Source: Streptomyces sp. 7-21 (GTDB lineage Bacteria > Actinomycetota > Actinomycetes > Streptomycetales > Streptomycetaceae). From it: a DNA stretch of 64,000 nt. Under the pieces are notes generated by a model that did no database searches, was not told where the DNA came from, and was given only the letters and a program-made list of their open reading frames with translations. The position numbers and the translations under genes were made by a program. Shown piece by piece: positions 44,289 through 52,429 of this stretch (its first letter is position 1; each line of letters begins with the position of its first letter). The DNA is taken from positions 163,876 through 227,875 of the forward strand of contig NZ_JAERRL010000009.1 in NCBI RefSeq assembly GCF_016741785.1, in the 5' to 3' direction.

Positions 44289-45041
44289 ATGACTGGACCC
44301 GCGAACACCGCCCCCGGCTGGTATCAGGACCCGCAGGGACCGCCCGGCACGCAGCGCTGGTGGGACGGCACGCAGTGGACCGCGCAGACCGCTCCTGCTG
44401 CCGCCGGGCAGCCCGGCCAGGCGCCCCCGGGCGGAGACGGCGACGCGCTCTTCACCGAGCCCGTGCTGGTGGTGAACCAGAAGACCAAGCTCATCGAACT
44501 CACCAACGAGTACAGCGTCTTCGACGCGCAGGGGCGCACCATCGGCACTGTGGTGCAGGTCGGCCAGAGCGTGCTGCGCAAGGCGTTCCGCTTCTTCTCC
44601 AGCCTGGACCAGTACCTCACCCACCGGCTGGAGATCCGCGACGCGACGGGCCGTCCCCGCCTGGTCCTCACCCGCCCCGCGAAGATCTTCAAGTCGCGGG
44701 TCGTCGTCACCCGCCCGGACGGAGCGCCGGTCGGCGAGATCAGGCAGGAGAACGTCTTCGGCCACATCCACTTCGCCATGGAGGCCGGCGGCCAGCGGGT
44801 CGGCGCCATCAAGGCGGAGAACTGGCGGGCCTGGGACTTCGCGATCGTCGACCACACCGACACGGAGATAGCCAGGATCACCAAGACCTGGGAGGGCCTG
44901 GCGAAGACGCTCTTCACCACGGCCGACAACTACGTGCTCCGCATTCACCGGCAGCTGCCGGACCCGCTGCTCAGCCTCATGCTCGCCACCGCCCTGACCG
45001 TGGACACCGCCCTCAAGCAGGACGCGCGCGGCCTGGGCTGA
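44289..45041 (+). CDS. DUF2510 plus LURP-one/scramblase-like protein
   Basis: A 250-residue protein. The N terminus PGWYQDPQGPPGTQRWWDG is a DUF2510 module (Trp-rich, about residues 8-33), then a Gly/Ala/Pro linker. The rest is a LURP-one-related beta-barrel-like fold (VLVVNQKTKLIELTNEYSVF; HRLEIRDATGRPRLVL; AIKAENWRAWDFAI; LTVDTALKQDARG), related to Tubby/phospholipid scramblases. A role at the membrane is inferred; the function in actinomycetes is unknown. It begins 40 bp after the GDPD gene and ends before the tRNA. Confidence 0.85.
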   Translation: MTGPANTAPGWYQDPQGPPGTQRWWDGTQWTAQTAPAAAGQPGQAPPGGDGDALFTEPVLVVNQKTKLIELTNEYSVFDAQGRTIGTVVQVGQSVLRKAFRFFSSLDQYLTHRLEIRDATGRPRLVLTRPAKIFKSRVVVTRPDGAPVGEIRQENVFGHIHFAMEAGGQRVGAIKAENWRAWDFAIVDHTDTEIARITKTWEGLAKTLFTTADNYVLRIHRQLPDPLLSLMLATALTVDTALKQDARGLG

Positions 45042-45211
45042 CCCCCGCCAGGCGGTGCGGTGTCCGGGAGCGGGGAGCGGCCGGAACCGTCGCGGCCGGC
45101 CACAGCCGGCCCGGCCGCGAAGGGGGCCGCAGGACCGGCCGGCTGGCGACGGACCGGACTGCCGGCGGTGATCCGCCGCGTCCGTCACGCGGAGAGTCAC
45201 TCACCACACTT

Positions 45212-45243
45212 CAGGGGCCCTTCCGGATCCGGAAGGGCCCCTG
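45212..45243 (-). terminator. Perfect palindrome after tRNA-Ala
   Basis: A perfect 32-bp palindrome (CAGGGGCCCTTCCGGA and its complement, centre GGATCC) lies 6 bp beyond the tRNA 3' end. It also sits between two converging units and can act in both directions. No U tract. Confidence 0.75.
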
Positions 45244-45248
45244 GCCTG

Positions 45249-45321
<73 letters not shown>

Positions 45322-45416
45322 GAGTTGCTCCGCTTTCCCGGTCCCCCGGTGCGGCGGCGACGCCTACTTTACATGGACTGACCCGTGCTCTGGCAAATCC
45401 GTTGCCGGCCCGGGGA

Positions 45417-45650
45417 TCAGACGCTGGCGAACGAGTAGAACCGCTTCAGAGCGCAGTGCTCGTCCAGGAGCCTGCCGTAGATCGGCTCGCCCTCCAGCTC
45501 GCGGTAGACCTCGATCGGGTCGCCCTTGATGATCAGCGCCCGAGCACACTCCACACACCAGTACTGGTAGGCGACATTGACAGGCTGGAGATCGCGGACA
45601 ATCGGCGTGCCGCAGCCGCACCAGTCGCACTTCCTGCTGTGAGCACCCAT
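45417..45650 (-). CDS. Small zinc-finger-like hypothetical protein
   Basis: A 77-residue protein with CDWCGCGT (C8, C11, C13) and CVEC (C32, C35), spaced like a zinc ribbon. The rest includes a Tyr/Glu-rich region (YRELEGEPIYGRLLDEHC). Many streptomycetes have a similar small gene here. Function unknown. Confidence 0.75.
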   Translation of the reverse strand: MGAHSRKCDWCGCGTPIVRDLQPVNVAYQYWCVECARALIIKGDPIEVYRELEGEPIYGRLLDEHCALKRFYSFASV

Positions 45651-45823
45651 GAGCAGTCAGCCCCGCCTCCGGTCGTGGGCCGTGCGCACCTGGCATACCC
45701 TCCATCAGCGCCGCGTGATCGTCGTCACCGATTCTGCCACGTTGACGGCGGCCCGATAAGCGGCCAATCCCGCCTCCGCCCCGATGGAGACGGGATCGAT
45801 ACAACGCACACCGCCAAGCGGGC

Positions 45824-47281
45824 TCAGCGGGCGCGCCGCCGCGCCAGGACCGCCGCGACAGCGCCCAGCAGGGCCGCCGCCGCCAGCGCCGTCATCGACA
45901 CGCCCACCGCCTGAGCCGTCGACCCGCTGCTCCGCGCCCGGTCCAGGAACAGCGTGCCGAACGTCGCCGTCCCCAGCAGCGGGCCGAGCTGCGTCATCGT
46001 GCCGGTCACCCCGCTGGCATCCGCCGCGTACTCCGGCCGCACCAGGCTCAGCGCGCCCGCGAGCGTGGGACTGTACGCGAGCCCGAGACCGGCGCCCTGC
46101 ACCCCGAAGCACACCAGCTCCAGCACCCCCACACCGGAACCGTCCCACAGCAGCAGCCCCGCGCCGAGCAGGGCGGCCGACGCCATGGCCAGGCCCACCG
46201 GCGGCAGCAGCCCGTGCCAGCGCGCCGGAAGCGACCGCCACAGCAGCGAGGCGCCGCCGAACGCCACCGCCGTCGGCAGGAACGTCAGGCCCGTCCGCAG
46301 CGCCCCGTAGCCGAGGCCGGACTGCGCCTCGGATCCCTGGAGGTGCAGCGAGAAGACGAAGAGGTTGCCGCCGTTGAGCCCCGTCACCACGCACAGCAGG
46401 AACGCGGCCAGCGGCATCCCGGGAGCCCGCAGCACCAGCGGCGAGAGCAGCGGCGCGCCCCCGCGGCGCGCCAGGCGCGACTCGTACCAGGCGAACGCGC
46501 CCAGCAGCACGGCGCTCGCGCCCAGCGAGGCCCAGCACCACGCCGGCCAGCCCTCCTCCTGCCCGAGCACCAGCGGCACGGTGAACGCCAGCGCCGTGGC
46601 GCTCAGCAGCACCAGGCCCGGCAGGTCCAGCGGGCGCGCCCGCTCCGCCGCGCCGGTGCCGCCCAGCGGCAGCACCCGGACGCCGAGCAGCACCAGCGTC
46701 AGCCCGATCGGCACGTTCACCAGGAAGACCGGCCGCCAGCCCCAGCCGAACAGGTCGGCGCTCACCAGCGCGCCGCCCGCCACCTGCCCGGCCACCGCGC
46801 CCGTGGCGGCGACCGCGGCGAAGGCCGTGAGCGCCCGGACCCGGGCGGTGCCGCTGAGCGTGCGCTGGATCAGGCTGAGCACCTGCGGCAGCATCAGCGC
46901 CGCTCCCGCGCCCTGGACGAAGCGGAACGCGATCAGCTGCCCCGCGCCGCCCGCGACACCGCACGCCAGCGAGGCGGCGGTGAACCCGGCGAGCCCGGCG
47001 AGGAACACCCGCCCGGGGCCGTGCCGCCCGCCCAGCCGCGCGCCCGTGACCAGGAGGACGGCGTACGAGATCGTGTAGCCGGCCACGACGAGCTGGAGTC
47101 CGCCGCCGGAGGCGCCCAGGTCCGCCCGCATCGAGGGCGCGGCCACGTTGACGATGAACAGGTCGAGCATTGCCATGAACTGCGCGGCGAGCACGACCGC
47201 CAGCAGCCAGCCGGGCCGCCGCCGGGCCGCGGGCCGGTCCGCGCCCCGTGCGGCGGCCGGAGCAAGGGTCGTTGTGGTCAT
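45824..47281 (-). CDS. MFS transporter (DHA2/EmrB-like)
   Basis: A 485-residue transporter with about 14 helices. The opening LLAVVLAAQFMAMLDLFIVNVAAPSMRAD is characteristic of DHA2 drug exporters, followed by LGGRHGPGRVFLAGLAGF-type motif A and motif C-like GAVAGQVAGGALV. I chose ATG 47279-47281 (MTTTTLAPAAARGADR); upstream open frame is non-conserved. Divergent from the XRE regulator (115 bp), so the pair probably forms a self-regulated efflux module. Confidence 0.9.
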   Translation of the reverse strand: MTTTTLAPAAARGADRPAARRRPGWLLAVVLAAQFMAMLDLFIVNVAAPSMRADLGASGGGLQLVVAGYTISYAVLLVTGARLGGRHGPGRVFLAGLAGFTAASLACGVAGGAGQLIAFRFVQGAGAALMLPQVLSLIQRTLSGTARVRALTAFAAVAATGAVAGQVAGGALVSADLFGWGWRPVFLVNVPIGLTLVLLGVRVLPLGGTGAAERARPLDLPGLVLLSATALAFTVPLVLGQEEGWPAWCWASLGASAVLLGAFAWYESRLARRGGAPLLSPLVLRAPGMPLAAFLLCVVTGLNGGNLFVFSLHLQGSEAQSGLGYGALRTGLTFLPTAVAFGGASLLWRSLPARWHGLLPPVGLAMASAALLGAGLLLWDGSGVGVLELVCFGVQGAGLGLAYSPTLAGALSLVRPEYAADASGVTGTMTQLGPLLGTATFGTLFLDRARSSGSTAQAVGVSMTALAAAALLGAVAAVLARRRAR

Positions 47282-47396
47282 GGCCGCCAGCCTGCGGCGC
47301 GCGCGGTACCGGTAACGAGAGCCAGCGGATACTGGTACTGCCAGCAACCCCCGTACCCCTGGCGCACGCCACGTCCGTCCCGCAGTCTGGGAGGCC

Positions 47397-48266
47397 ATGA
47401 CGGTGACCGCGACGACGAGCAGCGGCCCCGCGGCGCGCCCCCGGCGCCGCCGGCCGGAGCTGGCCGCCTTCCTGCGGGGCAGGCGGGCGCGCATCACGCC
47501 CGAGGAGGCCGGCCTGCCCGCGGGCCCCCGTCGGCGCACCCCGGGCCTGCGCCGCGAGGAGGTCGCGCAGCTCGCCGGGATCGGGATCACCTGGTACACG
47601 TGGCTGGAGCAGGGCCGCCCCATCAACGCCAGCGGCCAGGTCCTCGACGCGGTCGCCCGCGTGCTGCGGCTCGACGAGGCCGAGCGGGAGCACCTGTACC
47701 ACCTGGCCGAGGTGCCCTTCGTGCCCCGGCACGACCAGCTGCCGCGCGAGGTCGGCCCCGACGTGCGGACCGTGCTGAGCGCGCTCGAACCGCTGCCCGC
47801 CGTCGTGTACAACGCGCGGTACGACATCCTCGCGCACAACGCCTTCTACCCGGCGCTGATGTTCGCCTCCCCCACCTACCCCGAAGGGGTGCCGCGCAAC
47901 GCGACGGAGGCGCTGTTCACCGGCCCGCCCGAGTCCTGCCCCGTGGTCTTCCGGAAGGAAGAGCTGCGGCTGATGGTGGCCTCGCTGCGCGGCGCCTACG
48001 GCAACCACGTCGGCGAGCCGGCGTGGGAGTCGTTCCTGCGGCGGATGCGCGCGCGGAGCCCGGAGTTCGCCGCGATGTGGGCCAGCGGGGACGTGGCGCC
48101 GCACGGGCCCCGGGTGAAGGTGTTCCGCCATCCGGTGGCGGGCGAGCTCCGGCTGCGCACCCTGTCGCTGGCGGTCAGCGGCATGCCGGAGACCCGCATG
48201 GTCGTCTACACCGGGGATGACGAGGCCACCCAGGCCCGCATGGCCCGCCTGCGCGAGGGGGACTGA
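47397..48266 (+). CDS. XRE-family regulator with MmyB-like ligand-binding domain
   Basis: A 289-residue helix-turn-helix regulator. HTH: RRTPGLRREEVAQLAGIGITWYTWLEQGR (written as two parts TPGLRREEVAQLAGIG and ITWYTWLEQGR), typical of the MmyB group. The C-terminal PAS-like domain has YDILAHNAFYPALM and a His-rich end (FRHPVAGELRLRTLSLAV). It faces the MFS gene and may repress it. The start ATG at 47397 follows the divergent intergenic region. Confidence 0.9.
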   Translation: MTVTATTSSGPAARPRRRRPELAAFLRGRRARITPEEAGLPAGPRRRTPGLRREEVAQLAGIGITWYTWLEQGRPINASGQVLDAVARVLRLDEAEREHLYHLAEVPFVPRHDQLPREVGPDVRTVLSALEPLPAVVYNARYDILAHNAFYPALMFASPTYPEGVPRNATEALFTGPPESCPVVFRKEELRLMVASLRGAYGNHVGEPAWESFLRRMRARSPEFAAMWASGDVAPHGPRVKVFRHPVAGELRLRTLSLAVSGMPETRMVVYTGDDEATQARMARLREGD

Positions 48267-48349
48267 ACGGGCCGGGCGCCTGTTCTGCTGTCTTCCGCTG
48301 TCTTCCGCCGTCTGCTGCCGCTTCCCGCCGCGGTGCCGCGCGGCGCCGC

Positions 48350-49018
48350 TCAGACGTCGTCGCCGAGCACCGGCTCAGGCAGGGAGCCCGCGTTGTGCTC
48401 CAGCAGGCGCCAGCCGCGCACGCTCTGGCCCAGCACGGACCAGCTGCAGTTGGCCAGCCCGCCCAGCGCCTCCCAGCTGCCCTGGGGCAGACCGAGCAGC
48501 CGGCCGATCGTGGTGCGGATCGTGCCGCCGTGGGAGACGACGACGAGCAGGCCGCCCTCGGGGATCTTCTCGGCGGCGCGCTCCACGACGGGCGCGGCCC
48601 GGTCGGCCACCTCGCTCTCCAGCTCGCCGCCACCGCGCCGCACCGGCTCGCCGCGCTTCCACGCGTCGTACTGCTCGCCGAACCGCGCCCTGATCTCCTC
48701 GTGCGTCAGGCCCTGCCAGGCGCCGGCGTACGACTCCCGCAGCGCCTCGTCGTAGGTGACCTCCAGGCCGGTGAGCGCGGCCAGCTCCGCCGCCGTGGCG
48801 ACGGTCCGCCGCAGGTCGGAGGAGATGATGGCGTCCGGCTTCAGGCTCGCCAGCAGCCGGGCGGCGCGCTTGGCCTGCGCGACGCCGACGTCGGTGAGGT
48901 CGATGTCGGTGGTGCCCTGGAACCGGCGCTCCAGGTTCCACGCGGTCTGGCCGTGCCGCCACAGCACGATGCGGCGGGGCGGCCCGGACTCGTTCCGGGA
49001 GCTGCTCAGCGTGCTCAC
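48350..49018 (-). CDS. Histidine phosphatase family protein
   Basis: A 222-residue phosphoglycerate-mutase-like phosphatase. Catalytic RHG in LWRHGQTAWNLERRFQG and second His in VVVSHGGTIRTTIGRLLG are present. I chose GTG 49016-49018 (STLSSSRNESGPPRRIVLW follows); it overlaps the rsfS TGA (GTGA). Its neighbour relation rsfS-histidine phosphatase is conserved in streptomycetes. Confidence 0.9.
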   Translation of the reverse strand: MSTLSSSRNESGPPRRIVLWRHGQTAWNLERRFQGTTDIDLTDVGVAQAKRAARLLASLKPDAIISSDLRRTVATAAELAALTGLEVTYDEALRESYAGAWQGLTHEEIRARFGEQYDAWKRGEPVRRGGGELESEVADRAAPVVERAAEKIPEGGLLVVVSHGGTIRTTIGRLLGLPQGSWEALGGLANCSWSVLGQSVRGWRLLEHNAGSLPEPVLGDDV

Positions 49019-49419
49019 CGCCCCTCGGCCGTGGCGTCCGCCTTGCCCTGGGTGGCCAGGGCATCCGGCGGCAGGTCCATCACCGGGCAGTCCTTCCACA
49101 GCCGCTCCAGGGCGTAGAAGACCCGCTCCTCGGAGTGCTGCACGTGGATGACGACGTCCACGTAGTCGAGCAGCACCCAGCGGCCCTCGCGCTCGCCCTC
49201 GCGGCGGACGGGCCGTGCCCCCAGCTCGCGCAGCCGCTCCTCGATGCCCTCGACGATCGCCCTGACCTGCCGGTCGTTCGGCGCGGAGGCGAGCAGGAAG
49301 GCATCCGTGATCGCCAGTACGTCGCTGACGTCGTACGCGATGATGTCGTGCGCCAGCTTGTCGGCGGCGGCCTGGGCGGCGGCCTCGATCAGCTCTCTGG
49401 CGCGGTCGGTGGCGGTCAC
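49015..49419 (-). CDS. rsfS: Ribosomal silencing factor RsfS
   Basis: A 134-residue DUF143/RsfS protein that binds L14 and blocks 30S-50S joining. Conserved sequence: AADKLAHDIIAYDVSDVLAIT, APNDRQVRAIVEGIEERL and WVLLDYVDVVIHVQHSEER. It lies between the LCP-like gene (68 bp) and the histidine phosphatase; nadD is one gene further upstream. Confidence 0.95.
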   Translation of the reverse strand: MTATDRARELIEAAAQAAADKLAHDIIAYDVSDVLAITDAFLLASAPNDRQVRAIVEGIEERLRELGARPVRREGEREGRWVLLDYVDVVIHVQHSEERVFYALERLWKDCPVMDLPPDALATQGKADATAEGR

Positions 49420-49487
49420 AGGTGAAGCTCTCTCCTTCTCTGCGTAGCTCTCCGTGCAGCCGGGTGGGGCTTCAAGGGTCTCATGCC

Positions 49488-51413
49488 CTACTCCAGGTAG
49501 TCCTCGCCAAGGGTGATCGTCACGTCCGCGTTGCCCGCGCCGTCACCCTGCGTGACCGACTCCTCGGGCAGGCCCAGCGTCCGCGCGGCCTCCAGCGCGG
49601 TCTCCCGGTGCTCCTCACTGGTGTAGACGACGGAGGACTCGGCGCGCGAGCCGTCCGTGGCGCGGGCGTCGACGACGTTGAAACCGCCGTTGACCAGGGC
49701 AATCCTGGCCTCCTCCGTGGTGCCGTCGCCGCCGCTGGCGTCGCGTATGCCGATGCGCGAGGCGCCGGACGGGTCGGCGTTGCTGACCGTGCCGCCGAGG
49801 ATGTCCTGGACCAGGCCGTCGGAGGTCTCCTCGGAGAGCGTGCCGTCCTCCTCGACGGGAAGCGTGACCGTGCTGTGGGAGTCCTCCTGGGAGTATCCGG
49901 CCAGCCGCGCCAGGCTGGCGCCGAGCTCTTCCTCGGTGAGCGAGGGGTCGTGGACCTGCGCCAGGGCGCGGACGACCTCGGTGGCGGCGGCCCGTTCCGC
50001 GGGCATCTTCTCCAGCACGGCAGCCATCACCTGGCCGAAGCGCTCCAGCTGGGCGGTCTGCTGCTCGTCCTCGCCGAGGTGGGTCGCGTAGGCCACGGCC
50101 GCGTCGCCGTCGAGGGTGACGTCCTCGCCGGCGGGGATCTCCTCGGCGTCGTCGCCCTCACCGCTGGTGACCTCGGCGTTGGTGTCCACGGTGATGCCGC
50201 CGAGGGCGTTGACCAGGACGACGAGGTAGGGCGTGTCCAGGCGCCAGGTGCCGGTGATGTCGGTGCCCAGCAGCGAGCTGAGGGCGTCGCGGACGTCGCC
50301 GGCGCTGGAGTCGGAGACGGCCTGGCCGAGGGTGGTGGTGCCGCTGGTGGGCGTGATGGCCAGGTCGTTCGGCAGCAGCAGGGTGGTGGCCTCGCCGGTG
50401 GTCTCGTTGGCGACCAGCAGGGCGGTCGAGGACAGGTCGCCGCCGGTCTCCCGCAGGTGCACCACGATCACGTCGCGGGTTTCGGCGGCCAGCTCGCCGC
50501 CGGAGGAGTCCTGGGGGCCGGACACGCCGGGCAGGCGGTCGGTGGCCCACAGGAACGCCACGCCGCCGAGGACCGCGAGCACCAGCAGCACGGCCAGCAG
50601 GCGGCGGCGGATCTTGCCGCGCCGCTTGGCCTCCTCGCGCCGCTCGGTGCGGCTCTCGGTGAACTTCAGCCAGTCGATGACGTCTTCGGAGTCGTCGTTC
50701 CGGTCGTCGACGAAGGCGAACTGCTCGGTGCGGTAGCCCTCCTCGCCGTCCTGGTGCGCCTCGGACGAGGCCGGGGGCGGCTCCGGGGACGGGCGCTGGC
50801 CGGGCAGGTCCGGCTCCGGGGACCGCTCCTGGCCGCCCGCCCCGGGCGGTGCCGTGGCGGGGCCGGGCGCCACGGGGGGCTGCTCGCCGGTGCCGTAGTC
50901 CTGGGCACCCTCCTGGGCACCGTACCCCTCATAGCCCTGGAAGGAGCCGGCGTCTGCCTGGCCGGCCTGGCCGGCCTGGCCTGCCTGGCCGCCGTAGCCG
51001 CCCTGGTAGGCGTCGTAGCCCTCCCCCGGGCCGGAGTAGCCCGGATCAGCGCCGGGCTGGCCCGCCTGGTAGCCGTAGTCGTACTCCGGCGGCGCCTGGC
51101 CCGGCGGCGCCGCGTGGGCGGATCCCACCGCCTGGGCGCCGTAGTCGTAGCTGCCCTGATAAGGGTCCTGGTAGCCGCCCTGATAGGTGCCGTAGGCCGG
51201 GGGCTGCTCGCCGGTGCCGTAGTCCTGGGCACCCTCCTGAGCGCCGTACCCCTCATAGCCGTCGTAGACCGGGGGCTGCTCACCGGTGCCGTACTCCTGG
51301 GCACCCCCCTGAGCGCCCTCCTGGGCACCATAGCCCTCGGGCGTGCGGTACAGGGGCCGCCCGTACTCGTCGTATCCGTACACCTGCCCGTACGGATCCT
51401 GTCGGTCGTTCAC
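49488..51413 (-). CDS. Degenerate LCP-type protein with LytR_C domain
   Basis: A 641-residue membrane protein. Residues 1-185 are a Tyr/Gly/Gln/Pro-rich repeat tail; 186-265 are charged. One transmembrane helix (RLLAVLLVLAVLGGVAFLWA, 271-290) is followed by an LCP-like outer domain (about 308-490) and a C-terminal LytR_C domain (about 560-641; ARIALVNGGFNVVDARATD). The LCP arginine motif IPRD is replaced by LPND (347-350) and the usual R-x-R/RQQ cluster after AYVR becomes AYATHLGEDEQQTAQLERFG. It therefore probably lacks phosphotransferase chemistry. It lies next to nadD, as does an LCP gene (SCO2578) in S. coelicolor. Confidence 0.85.
   Translation of the reverse strand: MNDRQDPYGQVYGYDEYGRPLYRTPEGYGAQEGAQGGAQEYGTGEQPPVYDGYEGYGAQEGAQDYGTGEQPPAYGTYQGGYQDPYQGSYDYGAQAVGSAHAAPPGQAPPEYDYGYQAGQPGADPGYSGPGEGYDAYQGGYGGQAGQAGQAGQADAGSFQGYEGYGAQEGAQDYGTGEQPPVAPGPATAPPGAGGQERSPEPDLPGQRPSPEPPPASSEAHQDGEEGYRTEQFAFVDDRNDDSEDVIDWLKFTESRTERREEAKRRGKIRRRLLAVLLVLAVLGGVAFLWATDRLPGVSGPQDSSGGELAAETRDVIVVHLRETGGDLSSTALLVANETTGEATTLLLPNDLAITPTSGTTTLGQAVSDSSAGDVRDALSSLLGTDITGTWRLDTPYLVVLVNALGGITVDTNAEVTSGEGDDAEEIPAGEDVTLDGDAAVAYATHLGEDEQQTAQLERFGQVMAAVLEKMPAERAAATEVVRALAQVHDPSLTEEELGASLARLAGYSQEDSHSTVTLPVEEDGTLSEETSDGLVQDILGGTVSNADPSGASRIGIRDASGGDGTTEEARIALVNGGFNVVDARATDGSRAESSVVYTSEEHRETALEAARTLGLPEESVTQGDGAGNADVTITLGEDYLE
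50874..51332. repeat. Protein-level repeats in N-terminal tail of LCP-like protein
   Basis: The motif YGAQEGAQ(D)YGTGEQPP appears three times (residues 28-48 with a 4-residue insertion, 56-72 and 164-180), with further QAGQAGQAG and YQGG repeats between. The nucleotide copies remain nearly identical over about 50 bp, suggesting recent slippage or recombination. Confidence 0.8.
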
Positions 51414-51434
51414 CAGTACCGCCCTTCCGCCCGA

Positions 51435-52076
51435 TCAGCGCGCCGCTTCCGGGAGGTTCCGGTAGAGCGCACGCTTGTTGATGTAGCGCACTACCCCGTC
51501 CGGAACGAGATACCAGACCGGATCGCCGCGGGCGACCCGCTTCCGGCAGTCAGTCGAGGAAATGGCGAGCGCGGGCACCTCGACCAGCGAGACCCTGCCG
51601 TTGGGCAGGCCCGGGTCGGCGAGCACGTGCCCCGGCCGCGTCACGCCGATGAAGTGGGCCAGGGAGAACAGCTCCTCGGCGTCGCGCCAGCTGAGGATCT
51701 GCGCGAGGGCGTCGGCACCCGTGATGAAGAACAGGTCCGCGTCGCCGTGCTCGGCCCGCAGGTCACGGAGCGTGTCGATGGTGTAGGTCTTGCCGCCGCG
51801 GTCGATGTCGATCCGGCTGACGGAGAACTGCGGATTCGACGCCGTCGCGATGACCGTCATCAGGTAGCGGTCCTCGGCCGGCGAGACCATGCGGTGGCTC
51901 TTCTGCCAGGGCTGCCCCGTCGGGACGAAGATGACCTCATCCAGCTGGAACCGCGCCGCGACCTCGCTCGCGGCGACGAGGTGGCCGTGGTGGATGGGAT
52001 CGAACGTCCCGCCCATCACGCCGAGCCTGCGTCTGCCCGGTTTCCGGGCCGGCTCGGACGTTATCCGCTCTGCCAT
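51435..52076 (-). CDS. nadD: Nicotinate-nucleotide adenylyltransferase
   Basis: A 213-residue NMN/NaMN adenylyltransferase of NAD synthesis. Nucleotidyl-transferase motif [12 protein letters not shown] (residues 22-33), the [15 protein letters not shown] segment, and [13 protein letters not shown] (ISSTxIR motif) are intact. It is 21 bp upstream of the LCP-like gene on the minus strand. Confidence 0.95.
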   Translation of the reverse strand: MAERITSEPARKPGRRRLGVMGGTFDPIHHGHLVAASEVAARFQLDEVIFVPTGQPWQKSHRMVSPAEDRYLMTVIATASNPQFSVSRIDIDRGGKTYTIDTLRDLRAEHGDADLFFITGADALAQILSWRDAEELFSLAHFIGVTRPGHVLADPGLPNGRVSLVEVPALAISSTDCRKRVARGDPVWYLVPDGVVRYINKRALYRNLPEAAR

Positions 52077-52085
52077 GGGCAGACC

Positions 52086-52259
52086 CTAGCGGTCGCGGTT
52101 GAGCCGCGTGGTGATCCACAGGAGCAGCAGCAGCGCGGCGAGGGCTCCGCCGCCGACGGCGTAGGCGTTGAGCGTGCTGCCGTGCTCGCCGTGCTCGGAG
52201 CTCTCCGCGAGGGCGGTCAGCGCGTCGGCCGCGGCGGGGGTGAGCGAGGACAGAGTCAT
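52086..52259 (-). CDS. 57-residue single-pass membrane protein upstream of nadD
   Basis: ATG 52257-52259 to TAG 52086-52088. The protein begins MTLSSLTPAAADALTALAES, carries a His/Glu/Gly segment (EHGEHGST), one helix (AVGGGALAALLLLLWITT) and a basic tail RLNRDR. It reads straight into nadD with a 9-bp gap. Similar small genes occur before nadD in streptomycetes; function unknown. Confidence 0.72.
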   Translation of the reverse strand: MTLSSLTPAAADALTALAESSEHGEHGSTLNAYAVGGGALAALLLLLWITTRLNRDR

Positions 52260-52429
52260 GTGTGGCCTACCCGGGAACGAGACGAACGGCTGGAACGTAG
52301 GCTCATCGTAAGCGGACGGGTTGGCGGCGGCCTCTTGCCCCCGCCCCTGACCGTGGGATGGTGGGGAGCGGCGGGCGCGTGCCCCGCCCGACGACGCCCC
52401 GTGAGGGGCCGCCAGGAGGGGAAGAGCCC

